64,000 nucleotides of DNA from Hymenobacter sp. BRD128 (GTDB lineage Bacteria > Bacteroidota > Bacteroidia > Cytophagales > Hymenobacteraceae). The stretch covers positions 2,480,001 through 2,544,000 of the forward strand of contig NZ_CP053908.1 of the NCBI RefSeq assembly GCF_013256625.1. The letters run 5' to 3'. The position numbers and the translations under genes were made by a program. Each line of letters begins with the position of its first letter. The stretch's first letter is position 1. A model generated the notes under the pieces. The model was not told the DNA's origin. It did no database searches and saw only the letters and a list, made by a program, of their open reading frames with translations. Shown piece by piece: positions 25,013-35,124 of the stretch.

Positions 25013-26734
25013 ATGTCCCTACCTCTTTCCAGGCAGGCTTATGCCGCTATGTATGGCCCGACCGTGGGCGACCGGGTGCGCCTGGGCGATACCGACCTGC
25101 TGCTGGAGGTCGAGCGCGACTACTGCGTGTACGGCGAGGAATGCAAGTTTGGCGGCGGCAAAACCCTGCGCGATGGCATGGGGCAGGCGGCCGGCATCGC
25201 GCAGGCCGACGCGCTCGACTTGCTGATTACCAACGCGCTGGTGCTCGACTACACCGGCGTGTACAAGGCCGATATTGGCATCAAGGGCGGGCGCATCGTG
25301 GGCATTGGCAAGGCGGGCAACCCGCACATCATGCCCGGCGTGGACCCGCGCCTGGTGGTGGGTGTGACCACCGAAGTGGTGGCCGGCGAGGGGCACATCC
25401 TCACGGCGGGCGGCATCGACTGCCACATCCACTTCATTTGCCCGCAGCAGATAACCGAGGCGCTGGCCTCGGGCGTGACCACGATGGTGGGCGGCGGCAC
25501 CGGTCCGGCCGCTGGCACCACGGCCACCACCTGCACGCCGGGCGCGTTTTACATCGAAATGATGCTCAAGGCCACCGACGCCTTCCCCATGAATTTCGGT
25601 TTTTTGGGTAAGGGCAATTCCTCGAAGCCCGAGGGGCTAGCCGAGCAGGTAGAGGCCGGGGCGCTGGGTTTTAAGTTGCACGAGGACTGGGGCACTACCC
25701 CCGCCACAATTGATAACTGCCTGACTATCGCTGACAAGTACGACGTGCAGGTGTGCATCCACACCGATACGCTGAATGAGAGCGGCTTCGTGGAAAACTC
25801 GGTGGCGGCCTTCAAGGGGCGCACCATCCACTCGTACCACACCGAGGGCGCGGGCGGCGGGCACGCGCCGGACATCATCAAGATTTGCGGCGAGCCCAAC
25901 GTCATTCCGTCGAGCACCAACCCCACGCGGCCGTTTACGGTGAATACCATCGACGAGCACCTCGACATGCTGCTCGTGTGCCACCACCTCGACAAGAACA
26001 TCCCCGAGGACGTGGCCTTTGCCGAGAGCCGCATCCGCCCCGAAACCATTGCCGCCGAAGACATTCTGCACGATATGGGCGCGCTGAGCATCATCAGCAG
26101 TGACTCGCAGGCCATGGGCCGGGTGGGCGAGGTCATCACCCGCACCTGGCAAACGGCCCACAAGATGCGCCAGCAGCGCGGCCCCCTGCCCCAGGATGCG
26201 GACGCGAAGCGCCCCAACGACAACTTCCGCGCCCGCCGCTACGTGGCTAAGTATACCATTAACCCCGCCCGCGCCCACGGCATGGCCCACGAAATTGGCT
26301 CGGTCGAAATCGGCAAGCTAGCCGACTTGGTGCTGTGGAAACCGGCCCTGTTCGGCTCGCGGCCGGAGATGATACTTAAGGGCGGCGTCATCGTGCAGGC
26401 CCAGATGGGTGACCCGAACGCCTCCATTCCGACGCCGCAGCCGTCGTTTTCGCGGCCGATGTTCGGGGCCTACGGCAAAGCGACGGGGCCGTGCTCGGTA
26501 GCGTTTGTGGCGGGTGCTTCAGTGGAGAAAGTGTCGAGCGAATACGGCCTGAGTAAGCGCGTGCTGCCGGTGCAGGGCTGCCGGAGCGTGGCCAAGAAAG
26601 ACATGGCGCTGAACGACTACTTACCCAACATCGAGGTAGACCCGGAAACATACCGCGTGATAGTGGATGGCGTGCACCTGACGTGCGAGCCGGCGCAGAC
26701 GCTGCCGCTGGCGCAGTTGTATAATCTATTCTAA
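25013..26734 (+). CDS. ureC: Urease alpha (catalytic) subunit
   Basis: 573 residues, full length. It hydrolyses urea to ammonia and carbamate at a dinickel centre. All ligands are visible with a +4 offset to the Klebsiella numbering: H138 and H140 (DCHIHF), carbamylated K221 (GFKLHEDWG), H250, H276 ([11 protein letters not shown]), and D364 ([13 protein letters not shown]). The flap cysteine C323 and H324 are in VCHHLD. The active site is intact despite the rearranged upstream junction. ureF and ureG follow in the same direction. Confidence 0.98.
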   Translation: MSLPLSRQAYAAMYGPTVGDRVRLGDTDLLLEVERDYCVYGEECKFGGGKTLRDGMGQAAGIAQADALDLLITNALVLDYTGVYKADIGIKGGRIVGIGKAGNPHIMPGVDPRLVVGVTTEVVAGEGHILTAGGIDCHIHFICPQQITEALASGVTTMVGGGTGPAAGTTATTCTPGAFYIEMMLKATDAFPMNFGFLGKGNSSKPEGLAEQVEAGALGFKLHEDWGTTPATIDNCLTIADKYDVQVCIHTDTLNESGFVENSVAAFKGRTIHSYHTEGAGGGHAPDIIKICGEPNVIPSSTNPTRPFTVNTIDEHLDMLLVCHHLDKNIPEDVAFAESRIRPETIAAEDILHDMGALSIISSDSQAMGRVGEVITRTWQTAHKMRQQRGPLPQDADAKRPNDNFRARRYVAKYTINPARAHGMAHEIGSVEIGKLADLVLWKPALFGSRPEMILKGGVIVQAQMGDPNASIPTPQPSFSRPMFGAYGKATGPCSVAFVAGASVEKVSSEYGLSKRVLPVQGCRSVAKKDMALNDYLPNIEVDPETYRVIVDGVHLTCEPAQTLPLAQLYNLF

Positions 26735-26774
26735 TCTAACGGGTAACCTCCCTTGGCCCCGCTAGAACAATACG

Positions 26775-27443
26775 ATGCCGCACCTCGCCCACCTGCTCCA
26801 CCTCGCCGACTCGGCCCTCCCCACCGGCTCCTTCGCCTATTCTTACGGCTTGGAAAGCAGCCTCACCTTTGGCCTTGTGCGCACCGAAACCGAGTTTCGG
26901 TCCTATCTCTATTCCTTTCTGCAGCAAGCCGTTGGGTTTGAGCTGCCATTTATTACGTCGGCCTCGGACCTGGCTGAAGCGGAGCTAGCCAACTTATTTA
27001 CCGAGTACGATGCCCAGTTGCTCACGCCCGCCCTGCACCAGGCTAGCCTCACGCAGGGCAAAAACTGGCTAAAGCTGCTGACCACTTTTTACTCCGAGGT
27101 GGGGCTAGCCGAGCTGGGCCGCGAGCTGGCGCGGCAGCAATTGCCCGCGCATTTTGTGCCGCTGTTTGGCCTGAGCCTGACTAAGACGGGCTTCGCGCTG
27201 GCTGATATTCAGGCTACTTACCTGCACCTGGCCTTGCGCGACCAGCTCAGCGCGGCCATCCGGCTGGGTTTCATGGGGCCGATGGCGGGGCACCGGCTGC
27301 AACACGATTTTTACGAAATTTTTGAGAGTTTGCTGGATTCGGCCGATATTCGGCCCTACACCGAGGCCTCGCGCTGCACCTTGTTGCTCGATGTAGCGCA
27401 GATTTTTCACGACGACCTTTACTCGCGACTCTTTCAGAATTAA
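26775..27443 (+). CDS. ureF: Urease accessory protein UreF
   Basis: 222 residues, all-helical. It begins with the typical HLADSALPTGSFAYSYGLES segment, with a conserved Gly/His-containing region later (GFMGPMAGHRLQHDFYE). UreF bridges UreD and UreG and gates GTP-dependent nickel delivery to apo-urease. It lies 40 bases after ureC and six bases before ureG. Confidence 0.95.
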   Translation: MPHLAHLLHLADSALPTGSFAYSYGLESSLTFGLVRTETEFRSYLYSFLQQAVGFELPFITSASDLAEAELANLFTEYDAQLLTPALHQASLTQGKNWLKLLTTFYSEVGLAELGRELARQQLPAHFVPLFGLSLTKTGFALADIQATYLHLALRDQLSAAIRLGFMGPMAGHRLQHDFYEIFESLLDSADIRPYTEASRCTLLLDVAQIFHDDLYSRLFQN

Positions 27444-27449
27444 TCACTT

Positions 27450-28202
27450 ATGGCCTTCGTAGAGAAACTGGCGCTGCTGCTCCATGGCCATAGCCACGAG
27501 GTATTGGAGTCGCCCGGCGACTTTGCCGAGCGCGAAACCCGGCGCCTGCCGCCCTACCGCAACTTCCGCAAGCGGGCCTTCACGGTAGGCATCGGCGGGC
27601 CGGTAGGCACCGGCAAAACGGCCTTGCTCAAGGCGTTGTGCGAAAACCTGCGCGACGACTACCGGCTAGGGGTCGTCACCAACGACATCTTCACCCGCGA
27701 GGATGCCGAGTTTCTTATCCGCGAAAGTGCTCTCACCGCCGACCGCATCGTGGGCGTCGAAACCGGCGGCTGCCCCCACGCCGCCATTCGCGAAGATATT
27801 TCGCTGAACATGGATGCGCTCGAAGGCCTGATGCAGAAGTTTAATAATCAGCTTGACTACCTGTTTGTGGAAAGCGGCGGCGATAACCTAGCCGCGCACT
27901 TCAGCCGCGAGCTGGTCGATTACTCGATTTATGTCATAGACGTGTCGGGCGGCGACAAGGTGCCGCGCAAGGGCGGCCCCGGCATTACGCAGGCCGACTT
28001 ACTCGTTATCAATAAGATAGACCTGGCACCATTAGTCAAGGCCGACCTGGGCGTGATGGAGCGCGACTCGCGCCGGATGCGCGGCGACGGTCCTTTTATT
28101 TTTGCGCGTGCCTCCGATGGACATAACTTAGCCGCCATTATCGACCATATTCATACGGCCAGGGCGCACGCGCTGGCCGCCGTGCGCGCCGACCGCCGCT
28201 AG
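27450..28202 (+). CDS. ureG: Urease accessory GTPase UreG
   Basis: 250 residues, about 45 longer than minimal UreG. The extension (1-42) contains HGHSH, a short His-rich stretch that might bind nickel. The P-loop is GPVGTGKT (50-57). It is followed by [14 protein letters not shown], the nickel-binding CPH motif in [13 protein letters not shown], and the NKIDLAP guanine-specificity motif. UreG powers nickel insertion. No ureE is seen in the window, so the His-rich extension could partly compensate (inference). Confidence 0.96.
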   Translation: MAFVEKLALLLHGHSHEVLESPGDFAERETRRLPPYRNFRKRAFTVGIGGPVGTGKTALLKALCENLRDDYRLGVVTNDIFTREDAEFLIRESALTADRIVGVETGGCPHAAIREDISLNMDALEGLMQKFNNQLDYLFVESGGDNLAAHFSRELVDYSIYVIDVSGGDKVPRKGGPGITQADLLVINKIDLAPLVKADLGVMERDSRRMRGDGPFIFARASDGHNLAAIIDHIHTARAHALAAVRADRR

Positions 28203-28511
28203 CCTCCCCGGCGCGGACTGAGCTTCAGCGTTGTATCTTACTCTCCGGTTGGCGCACCCACTGTGCCAGCCGCCCCGGCAACGGCTGACTTTGTTGGTTG
28301 GCGCCTCTACCCTCTCCCTCCCCTCCCCCACCCATCACGGATGCCGATTTTCGGCACTAGCCTCGCTGTTTTGCAACCAGCAGCTTGGGGCCAGCGCCGC
28401 GAAGCCGTGTCCGGCCCGGAAGTAGCGCGGATGTTCAGTTCGCGAGTAATCAACGCACATAGTTGCGGACTGCAAGTCCGCGCTACAGCTCGCCCAATTT
28501 CTACTTGATTT
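28203..28511. other. Intergenic region between ureG and gltB
   Basis: No gene is seen in this 309-base stretch. It contains a pyrimidine-rich run (about 28307-28331) and, at 28421-28486, a repeat element ending in a GCGGACT...AGTCCGC hairpin that recurs at 53.8 kb. The gltB promoter is presumably here but no TAnnTTTG element stands out. Confidence 0.5.
28421..28486. repeat. AGTAGCGCGGA ... TCCGCGCTAC intergenic repeat, copy 1
   Basis: The ends AGTAGCGCGGA and TCCGCGCTAC are complementary, and the 3' half holds an inner hairpin GCGGACT-GCA-AGTCCGC. A longer relative lies at 53756-53832, sharing the ends and an internal AGTTCGC-R-AGTAA block. Confidence 0.7.
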
Positions 28512-31500
28512 ATGACTACGCCCACCCTCTACCGGCCCGAGTTTGAGCACGACTCCTGCGGCACGGGTTTTATCACGTACATCGACGGGCGCAAGAGCCA
28601 CCAGATTGTTGCCGACGCCCTCACCATGCTCGCCAATATGGAGCACCGCGGCGCCTGCGGCTGCGATTCCGACTCGGGCGACGGCGCGGGCGTGCAAATC
28701 CAACTGCCGCACTGGTTTTTTCTCGAAGAATGCGTAGCCCACGGCATTCGGCTCCCCGAGCCGGGCGGCTACGGCGTGGGCATGGTTTTTTTGCCCAAGA
28801 AAGAGAAGCTGCGTGAGGCCTGCAAGCAAGTGATTGCGGGCGCGGCGCAGCGGCTGGGTATTCCGGTGCTGGGCTACCGGCCGGTGCCGGTGCGCACCGA
28901 GGGCATCGGCGTCACGGCACTGTCGGCCGAGCCGGCGATTGAGCAGCTTTTTCTGGGCCGGCCGCTGGGGCTAGCCACGGATGCGGATTTTGAGCGCAAG
29001 CTCTACGTGCTGCGCCGCCTGGTAGTCAATACGTTGCAGAAGGAAGTACCGAGCGCGCTGGAGGCATTTTATTTCGCTTCGCTCTCGTGCCGCACCATCG
29101 TGTATAAGGGTCAGTTGACCACGTTCCAGGTCGGCATGTACTTTCCCGACCTCAGCGACGAGCGCGTAACGTCGGCGTTCGGGCTGGTGCACTCGCGCTT
29201 TTCGACCAATACCATGCCGTCGTGGCGGCTGGCCCAGCCTTTCCGCTATCTGGCGCATAATGGCGAGATTAACACGCTGCGCGGCAACCTGAACTGGTTT
29301 TTTGCGGGCTTGCCCACCTACACTTCGCCCTACTTTTCGGCCGAGGAAATGGAGATGCTGCTGCCCGTTATCGACCCCTGGCAGTCGGACTCGGCCTGCC
29401 TCGACAACATCGTGGAGCTGCTGCTGCACTGCGGCCGCTCGCTGCCCCACGTGCTGATGATGCTGGTGCCCGAGGCCTGGGACGGCAACGAGCAGATGGA
29501 CCCGCTCAAAAAGGCGTTCTACGAGTTTCACGCCACCTTTATGGCGCCCTGGGACGGTCCGGCCGCCCTCAACTTCACCGATGGCACCCTAGTGGGCGCC
29601 ATGCTCGACCGCAATGGCCTGCGCCCGCTGCGCTACGCCATCACCAACGACGGGCGCGTGCTGGTGGCCTCCGAGGCGGGCGTATTGCCGCTAGCCCCCG
29701 AAACGGTTATCAAGAAGGGCCGCTTGCAGCCGGGCAAGATGTTCGTGGTCGATACCAGGGCCGGGCGCATCCTCACCGACCGCGAGATTAAGGCGCAAGC
29801 CGCTGGGCAGCAACCCTATGGGCAGTGGCTGGATAACTACCAGATTCGCATGGAAGACCTGCCCGAGCCGCGCCTCACCTTCACCGACCTCGGTGCGGAA
29901 GCCGTGCTCAAGTACCAGCAAGCCTTTGGCTACACCCGCGAAGACCTCGAAACCATCCTGGCCCCGATGGCGCTGGAAGGCAAGGAGCCCATCGGCTCGA
30001 TGGGGGTGGACGTGCCCCTGGCGGTGCTTTCCGACCAGCCGCAGCACCTGAGCAGCTACTTCAAGCAGTTTTTTGCCCAGGTCACCAACCCGCCCATCGA
30101 CCCCATCCGCGAGCGGCTGGTGATGAGCCTGGCCACGTTTATCGGCAACAACGGCAATATTCTGGATGAAGACCCGCGCCACTGCCACTGCGTAGCCGCC
30201 AAGCAGCCCATTCTCAGCAACCGCGAGCTAGAGAAGCTGCGCAGCATCGACACCGGCTCGTTTCAGGCTAAGACGCTCCAGACGTATTTTAAGGCCGATG
30301 GCAAGCCCGGCGCCCTGCAGCGCGGCGTAGAGCGCCTGTGCCGCTACGCAGAAGATGCTGTCAATGACGGCTTTGAGGTGCTTATTCTCTCCGACCGGGC
30401 CATGGATTCGGAGCACGCGCCCATTCCGTCGCTGCTGGCCGTGTCGGCCGTGCACCACCACTTGATTAAGAAGGGGATGCGCGGCTCGGTAGGCCTCGTG
30501 GTGGAGGCCGGCGACGTGTGGGAGGTACACCATTTTGCCTGCCTGCTCTCGTTCGGCGCCACGGCCGTGAACCCGTACCTGGCCCTGGCCACCATCCAGA
30601 CGCGCCACGCGGCCGGGCTGCTCGGGGCCAATCTGCCCTCCGAGAAGCTGGCCTCCAACTACATAAAAGCAGTGTGCGATGGCTTGCTCAAAATCTTCTC
30701 GAAGATGGGCATCTCGACCTTGCAGAGCTACCACGGCGCGCAGGTATTTGAGATTCTGGGCCTTAACCAGGATGTGGTGGACCAGTATTTCACCGGGGCT
30801 GTAACGCGCATTCAGGGGCTAGGGCTCGACGAGATTGCCAAGGAAACGCTCTTCAAGCACTTCCACGGCTTCCGGCAGGAAAGCACCGTGGGCCCCGAGC
30901 TGCTCGACGCGGGCGGCGTGTACCAGTGGCGCCGTCAGGGTGAGGCCCACATGTTCAACCCCGAAACGGTGCACCTGTTGCAACACGCTACCCGCACCGG
31001 CAACTACCAGACCTACAAGAAGTACGCTCAGCTGCTGAATGAGCACCCGAACCAGCTCTTCACCATTCGGGGGCTGCTAGGTTTTGCCAAGCACCGGCCC
31101 AGCATCGGGCTCGAAGAGGTGGAGCCGGCCGAGAATATTATGAAGCGCTTTGCCACGGGTGCGATGTCGTTTGGCTCGATTTCGCACGAGGCGCACAGCA
31201 CCCTAGCCATCGCCATGAACCGCATCGGCGGTAAGAGCAACACCGGCGAGGGCGGCGAAGACCCGTTGCGCTACGAACATATGGCAAACGGCGACTCGAT
31301 GCGCTCGGCCATCAAGCAGATTGCCTCGGCCCGCTTCGGCGTCACGGCACACTACCTCACCAATGCCGACGAGCTACAAATAAAAATGGCCCAGGGCGCC
31401 AAGCCCGGCGAGGGCGGCCAACTCCCTGGTCACAAAGTAGATGAATGGATTGCCAAGGTGCGCCACGCCACTCCCGGCGTGGGTTTGATTTCGCCGCCGC

Positions 31501-33017
31501 CGCACCACGACATCTACTCTATCGAGGACCTGGCCCAGCTGATTTTCGACCTCAAAAACGCCAACCGCGCCGCCCGCATCAACGTGAAGCTGGTGAGCAA
31601 GGCGGGCGTGGGCACCATCGCAGCCGGCGTAGCCAAGGCGCACGCCGACGTGATTCTCATTTCGGGCTACGACGGTGGCACGGGCGCCTCGCCGCTCAGC
31701 AGCATCCGCCACGCCGGCCTACCCTGGGAGCTGGGGCTAGCCGAAGCGCAGCAAACGCTGCTGCGCAGCCAGCTCCGCAGCCGCGTGGTGCTGCAAGCCG
31801 ACGGCCAGATGAAAACCGGCCGCGACCTCGCCGTGGCCGCCCTGCTAGGGGCCGAAGAGTTTGGCGTGGCCACGGCCGCGCTCATCGCGGGCGGCTGCAT
31901 CATGATGCGCAAGTGCCACCTTAATACCTGTCCGGTGGGCGTGGCCACGCAAGACCCCGAACTGCGTAAGCTGTTCAGCGGCAAGCCCGAGCACATTGTC
32001 AATCTCTTCCGCTTTCTAGCCGAAGAGCTGCGCGAAATCATGGCCGAGCTGGGTTTCCGCACCATTAACGAGATGGTGGGCCGCAGCGAATTCTTGAAAG
32101 TAAACCCAGAGGCGGGCCATTGGAAAGCCAAGCTCATCGACCTCGACGCCGTGCTGACGCCCGCCCCAAATATCTCGGGCGGCACGCTTTACAACAGCGA
32201 AAGCCAGGACCACGGCATTGCCGAGGTGCTCGACTGGCAGTTGCTCGAACACGCCCAGCCCGCACTGGAACGCCAGGAGGCTGTAACGGCCGAGTTTGAG
32301 GTCAAAAACACCGACCGCACTATTGGTACGCTGCTCTCCAATGAGATTGCCAAGCGCTACCACGCGGCCGGCCTGCCCGCCGATACCATTCGCTACAAGT
32401 TCACGGGCTCGGCCGGGCAGAGCTTTGGGGCATTTTCGGCTAGCGGCCTCACTTTCAAGCTCGAAGGCGAAGCCAACGACTACGTGGGCAAGGGCCTGAG
32501 CGGCGCGCGGCTAGCCATCTTCCCGCCCGCCGCTACCACGTTTACCCCCGAGAATAATATCCTCATCGGCAACGTGGCGCTCTACGGCGCCACCTCGGGC
32601 GAACTCTACGTGCGCGGTAAGGCCGGCGAGCGCTTTGCCGTGCGCAACTCGGGCGCCACGGCGGTAGTCGAGGGGGTAGGCGACCACGGCTGCGAATACA
32701 TGACCGGCGGGCGGGTGCTGGTACTGGGCGGCACGGGCCGCAATTTCGCCGCCGGCATGAGCGGCGGCCTGGCCTGGATTTATGACCCTAGCGGCCAGTT
32801 CCCGACCAACTGCAATCCCGACATGGTCGCCCTCGAAGGCCTGACCGAAGCTGACGAAGCCGAGATTCAAACGCTGCTGAAGCAGCACCATGAGTTGACG
32901 GGCAGCCACCTGGCTAACTTCCTGCTGGGCAACTGGGAGGAAGAAGCTGGGCGGTTTGTGAAAGTGTTCCCGCTGGAGTACAAGCGGGTGCTGGAAAAGG
33001 CGGTAAAAGTGGTCTAG
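28512..33017 (+). CDS. gltB: Glutamate synthase large subunit (GOGAT alpha)
   Basis: 1501 residues, normal length. It makes two glutamates from glutamine and 2-oxoglutarate. The class II amidotransferase nucleophile is Cys16 (HDSCGTGF), which implies removal of a 15-residue propeptide. Then come the central and FMN-binding synthase domains (GGKSNTGEGGED, and the LISPPPHHDIYSIEDLAQLI region), the 3Fe-4S cysteines C1129, C1135 and C1140, and the C-terminal GXGXG beta-helix domain (about 1240-1440). gltD follows 41 bases later. Its position next to urease suits recapture of released ammonia via glutamine. Confidence 0.97.
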   Translation: MTTPTLYRPEFEHDSCGTGFITYIDGRKSHQIVADALTMLANMEHRGACGCDSDSGDGAGVQIQLPHWFFLEECVAHGIRLPEPGGYGVGMVFLPKKEKLREACKQVIAGAAQRLGIPVLGYRPVPVRTEGIGVTALSAEPAIEQLFLGRPLGLATDADFERKLYVLRRLVVNTLQKEVPSALEAFYFASLSCRTIVYKGQLTTFQVGMYFPDLSDERVTSAFGLVHSRFSTNTMPSWRLAQPFRYLAHNGEINTLRGNLNWFFAGLPTYTSPYFSAEEMEMLLPVIDPWQSDSACLDNIVELLLHCGRSLPHVLMMLVPEAWDGNEQMDPLKKAFYEFHATFMAPWDGPAALNFTDGTLVGAMLDRNGLRPLRYAITNDGRVLVASEAGVLPLAPETVIKKGRLQPGKMFVVDTRAGRILTDREIKAQAAGQQPYGQWLDNYQIRMEDLPEPRLTFTDLGAEAVLKYQQAFGYTREDLETILAPMALEGKEPIGSMGVDVPLAVLSDQPQHLSSYFKQFFAQVTNPPIDPIRERLVMSLATFIGNNGNILDEDPRHCHCVAAKQPILSNRELEKLRSIDTGSFQAKTLQTYFKADGKPGALQRGVERLCRYAEDAVNDGFEVLILSDRAMDSEHAPIPSLLAVSAVHHHLIKKGMRGSVGLVVEAGDVWEVHHFACLLSFGATAVNPYLALATIQTRHAAGLLGANLPSEKLASNYIKAVCDGLLKIFSKMGISTLQSYHGAQVFEILGLNQDVVDQYFTGAVTRIQGLGLDEIAKETLFKHFHGFRQESTVGPELLDAGGVYQWRRQGEAHMFNPETVHLLQHATRTGNYQTYKKYAQLLNEHPNQLFTIRGLLGFAKHRPSIGLEEVEPAENIMKRFATGAMSFGSISHEAHSTLAIAMNRIGGKSNTGEGGEDPLRYEHMANGDSMRSAIKQIASARFGVTAHYLTNADELQIKMAQGAKPGEGGQLPGHKVDEWIAKVRHATPGVGLISPPPHHDIYSIEDLAQLIFDLKNANRAARINVKLVSKAGVGTIAAGVAKAHADVILISGYDGGTGASPLSSIRHAGLPWELGLAEAQQTLLRSQLRSRVVLQADGQMKTGRDLAVAALLGAEEFGVATAALIAGGCIMMRKCHLNTCPVGVATQDPELRKLFSGKPEHIVNLFRFLAEELREIMAELGFRTINEMVGRSEFLKVNPEAGHWKAKLIDLDAVLTPAPNISGGTLYNSESQDHGIAEVLDWQLLEHAQPALERQEAVTAEFEVKNTDRTIGTLLSNEIAKRYHAAGLPADTIRYKFTGSAGQSFGAFSASGLTFKLEGEANDYVGKGLSGARLAIFPPAATTFTPENNILIGNVALYGATSGELYVRGKAGERFAVRNSGATAVVEGVGDHGCEYMTGGRVLVLGGTGRNFAAGMSGGLAWIYDPSGQFPTNCNPDMVALEGLTEADEAEIQTLLKQHHELTGSHLANFLLGNWEEEAGRFVKVFPLEYKRVLEKAVKVV

Positions 33018-33058
33018 CCCCAGGTCAGTCAGGCAAGCAAAAACAACTATAGCTAATC

Positions 33059-34528
33059 ATGGGCAACATCACCGGCTTCAAAGAATACCCGCGCACCGCG
33101 CCGCCCAAAGCGGCCCCGACCGAGCGCGTGGCGCACTACCAGGAATTTATCGGCCTCTACCCCGAGCCGGAGCTGCACAAGCAGTCGGCCCGCTGCATGA
33201 ACTGCGGGGTGCCGTTTTGCCATTCGGGCTGCCCGCTGGGCAACATCATCCCCGAGTTCAACGAGGCAGTGTATCGGCAGGACTGGCGCGAGGCCTACGA
33301 TATTCTCTCATCCACTAATAATTTCCCCGAGTTTACGGGCCGCATCTGCCCGGCGCCGTGCGAGTCGGCGTGCGTGCTGAGTATTCACAGCGCGCCGGTG
33401 GTCATTGAGGAAATCGAGAAGCACATCATCGAAATTGCCTTCCAGAAGGGCTACGTGCAGCCCACCGCACCGGTGCTGAAAACCGGCAAGCAGGTGGCCG
33501 TGGTGGGCTCGGGCCCGGCCGGGCTAGCGGTGGCAGCGCAGCTCGCCGAGGCGGGCCACACCGTCACGGTGTTCGAGCGCGACCCGCACCCCGGCGGGCT
33601 GCTGCGCTACGGCGTGCCCGATTTCAAGCTCGAAAAATGGGTGATTGCGCGCCGCATCAAGCTACTCGAAGACGCGGGCGTGACCTTCCGCTGCAACACC
33701 GAAATCGGCCGTGACCTCTCTGCCGATGAGCTGCGGCTAGCCTTCGACGCCATAGTGCTGGCGGGCGGCGCCTCAGCCCCGCGCGAGCTCAACCTGCCCG
33801 GCCGCGCATTAAAAGGCATTCACTACGCCATGGAATACCTGACGCAGCAAAACCGCCGCGTGAGCGACACGCCCGTCGACAGCGAGCACATTCTGGCCGA
33901 TGGCCTCGACGTGGTGGTCATTGGCAGCGGCGACACGGGCTCCGACTGCGTGGGCACCGCCAATCGCCAGCAAGCCAAGTCGGTAGCCCAGTTTGCCATG
34001 ATGCACCAGCCCGGCGAAGAGCGCCCGGCCCACACGCCCTGGCCGCTCTACCCCACCGTGTTCCGCACCAGCAGCTCGCACGAAGAGGGCTGCCAGCGCT
34101 ACTGGGGCGTAAATACCAAAGCCTACCTCGGCGACTCAACCGGCCATGTGCGCGCCCTGCTCGTGAGCGACGTAACCTGGGAGACCGACGACCTGGGCCG
34201 CCGCATCCGCTTCGAGGAAGTGCCTGGCTCCGACCGCGAAATCCCGTGCCAGCTGGTGCTGCTAGCCCTCGGCTTCACCGGCCCGGCCAATGCCAGCCTT
34301 CTCAACCAGCTAGGGGTTAAGCTCGATGAGCGCGGCAACGTGCACGCCCCCGAAACCACCTACCACACCAGCCTGCCTGGCGTATTCGTGGCCGGCGATA
34401 TGCGCCGCGGGCAGTCACTCGTCGTGTGGGCCATCTCAGAAGGCCGCGAAGCGGCCCGGCAGATTGATGTGTATTTGATGGGCAAAACCAGCCTGCCGAC
34501 CAAGAATGCGGTGGGGATGTTTGGGTGA
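33059..34528 (+). CDS. gltD: Glutamate synthase small subunit (GOGAT beta)
   Basis: 489 residues. It passes electrons from NADPH to GltB. The N-terminal 4Fe-4S cysteines are visible (C46, C49, C54, C58 in CMNCGVPFCHSGCPLGN), with a second cluster set in GRICPAPCESACVL (about 95-108). The FAD-binding motif VVGSGPAGLAVAAQL is at about 148 and the NADPH motif VVIGSGDTGSDC at about 285. The C-terminal FAD segment is GVFVAGDMRRGQSLVVWAI. Confidence 0.96.
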   Translation: MGNITGFKEYPRTAPPKAAPTERVAHYQEFIGLYPEPELHKQSARCMNCGVPFCHSGCPLGNIIPEFNEAVYRQDWREAYDILSSTNNFPEFTGRICPAPCESACVLSIHSAPVVIEEIEKHIIEIAFQKGYVQPTAPVLKTGKQVAVVGSGPAGLAVAAQLAEAGHTVTVFERDPHPGGLLRYGVPDFKLEKWVIARRIKLLEDAGVTFRCNTEIGRDLSADELRLAFDAIVLAGGASAPRELNLPGRALKGIHYAMEYLTQQNRRVSDTPVDSEHILADGLDVVVIGSGDTGSDCVGTANRQQAKSVAQFAMMHQPGEERPAHTPWPLYPTVFRTSSSHEEGCQRYWGVNTKAYLGDSTGHVRALLVSDVTWETDDLGRRIRFEEVPGSDREIPCQLVLLALGFTGPANASLLNQLGVKLDERGNVHAPETTYHTSLPGVFVAGDMRRGQSLVVWAISEGREAARQIDVYLMGKTSLPTKNAVGMFG

Positions 34529-34545
34529 GAGTTTTGAAAATTGCT

Positions 34546-34593
34546 GTAAAAGAGAAACCCCGGAAGCAACCGCTTTTGGGGTTTCTCTTTTAC
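34546..34593. terminator. Bidirectional terminator after gltBD
   Basis: Perfect 16-base arms (GTAAAAGAGAAACCCC and its complement) with a 16-base loop. The A-rich left end and T-rich right end suit termination in both directions between the convergent gltD and the small membrane protein gene. Confidence 0.85.
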
Positions 34594-35012
34594 TCTTTGC
34601 GGTCAATAACGTCAGTATACCTAAAGTCCATATACGTCAAATCCGTTTTTCCTAACAAATCCTTTCTCATCTCAAGAATTATGTCTCCAACCACTTTCCT
34701 ACCTTCTATAGGATTAGGAGCCTGCCCATGCCCTTCTTGCACTAATAAAATCAGCCTATTTACTGCTTTCACAACCTCGTCTGAGCTGTAAAGCCATGAT
34801 TTATATTGCTCTTCGAAAAATATCCTCTTTCTGTCTGAAGACGAAGTACTGCCAACGAATCCCTGAAGGGCAATAATTAAGTTAGAATACTTCTCTTCTT
34901 TGAATTTTAAAATTGCTTCTGATTTCTTTGAACGAAGTGCAAAATAGTAACTCACATATCCGCTAATTACTGCCGTCGCAATAGGCAGCAATACAATGAT
35001 AATATTATCCAT
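34590..35012 (-). CDS. Unknown small membrane-anchored protein
   Basis: 140 residues from the ATG at 35012 (a TTG four codons upstream is less likely). A single N-terminal transmembrane segment (IIIVLLPIATAVISGYVSYYFA) is followed by basic residues and a soluble helical domain with many Lys, Ser and Glu. It is markedly AT-rich compared with gltD, which suggests transfer. No family recognised; the layout resembles small membrane proteins often found with accessory or defence genes, but no partner is present. Confidence 0.6.
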   Translation of the reverse strand: MDNIIIVLLPIATAVISGYVSYYFALRSKKSEAILKFKEEKYSNLIIALQGFVGSTSSSDRKRIFFEEQYKSWLYSSDEVVKAVNRLILLVQEGHGQAPNPIEGRKVVGDIILEMRKDLLGKTDLTYMDFRYTDVIDRKE

Positions 35013-35124
35013 TATTTCACCCAATTATTCGGTAGTATGCTTCGCAACTTTCTAAAGTTACAGCAAACAATCATTGATAGCACTCTACTAGCTTTTAGTT
35101 CGACAATAGGTTTCATTGGGCAAT

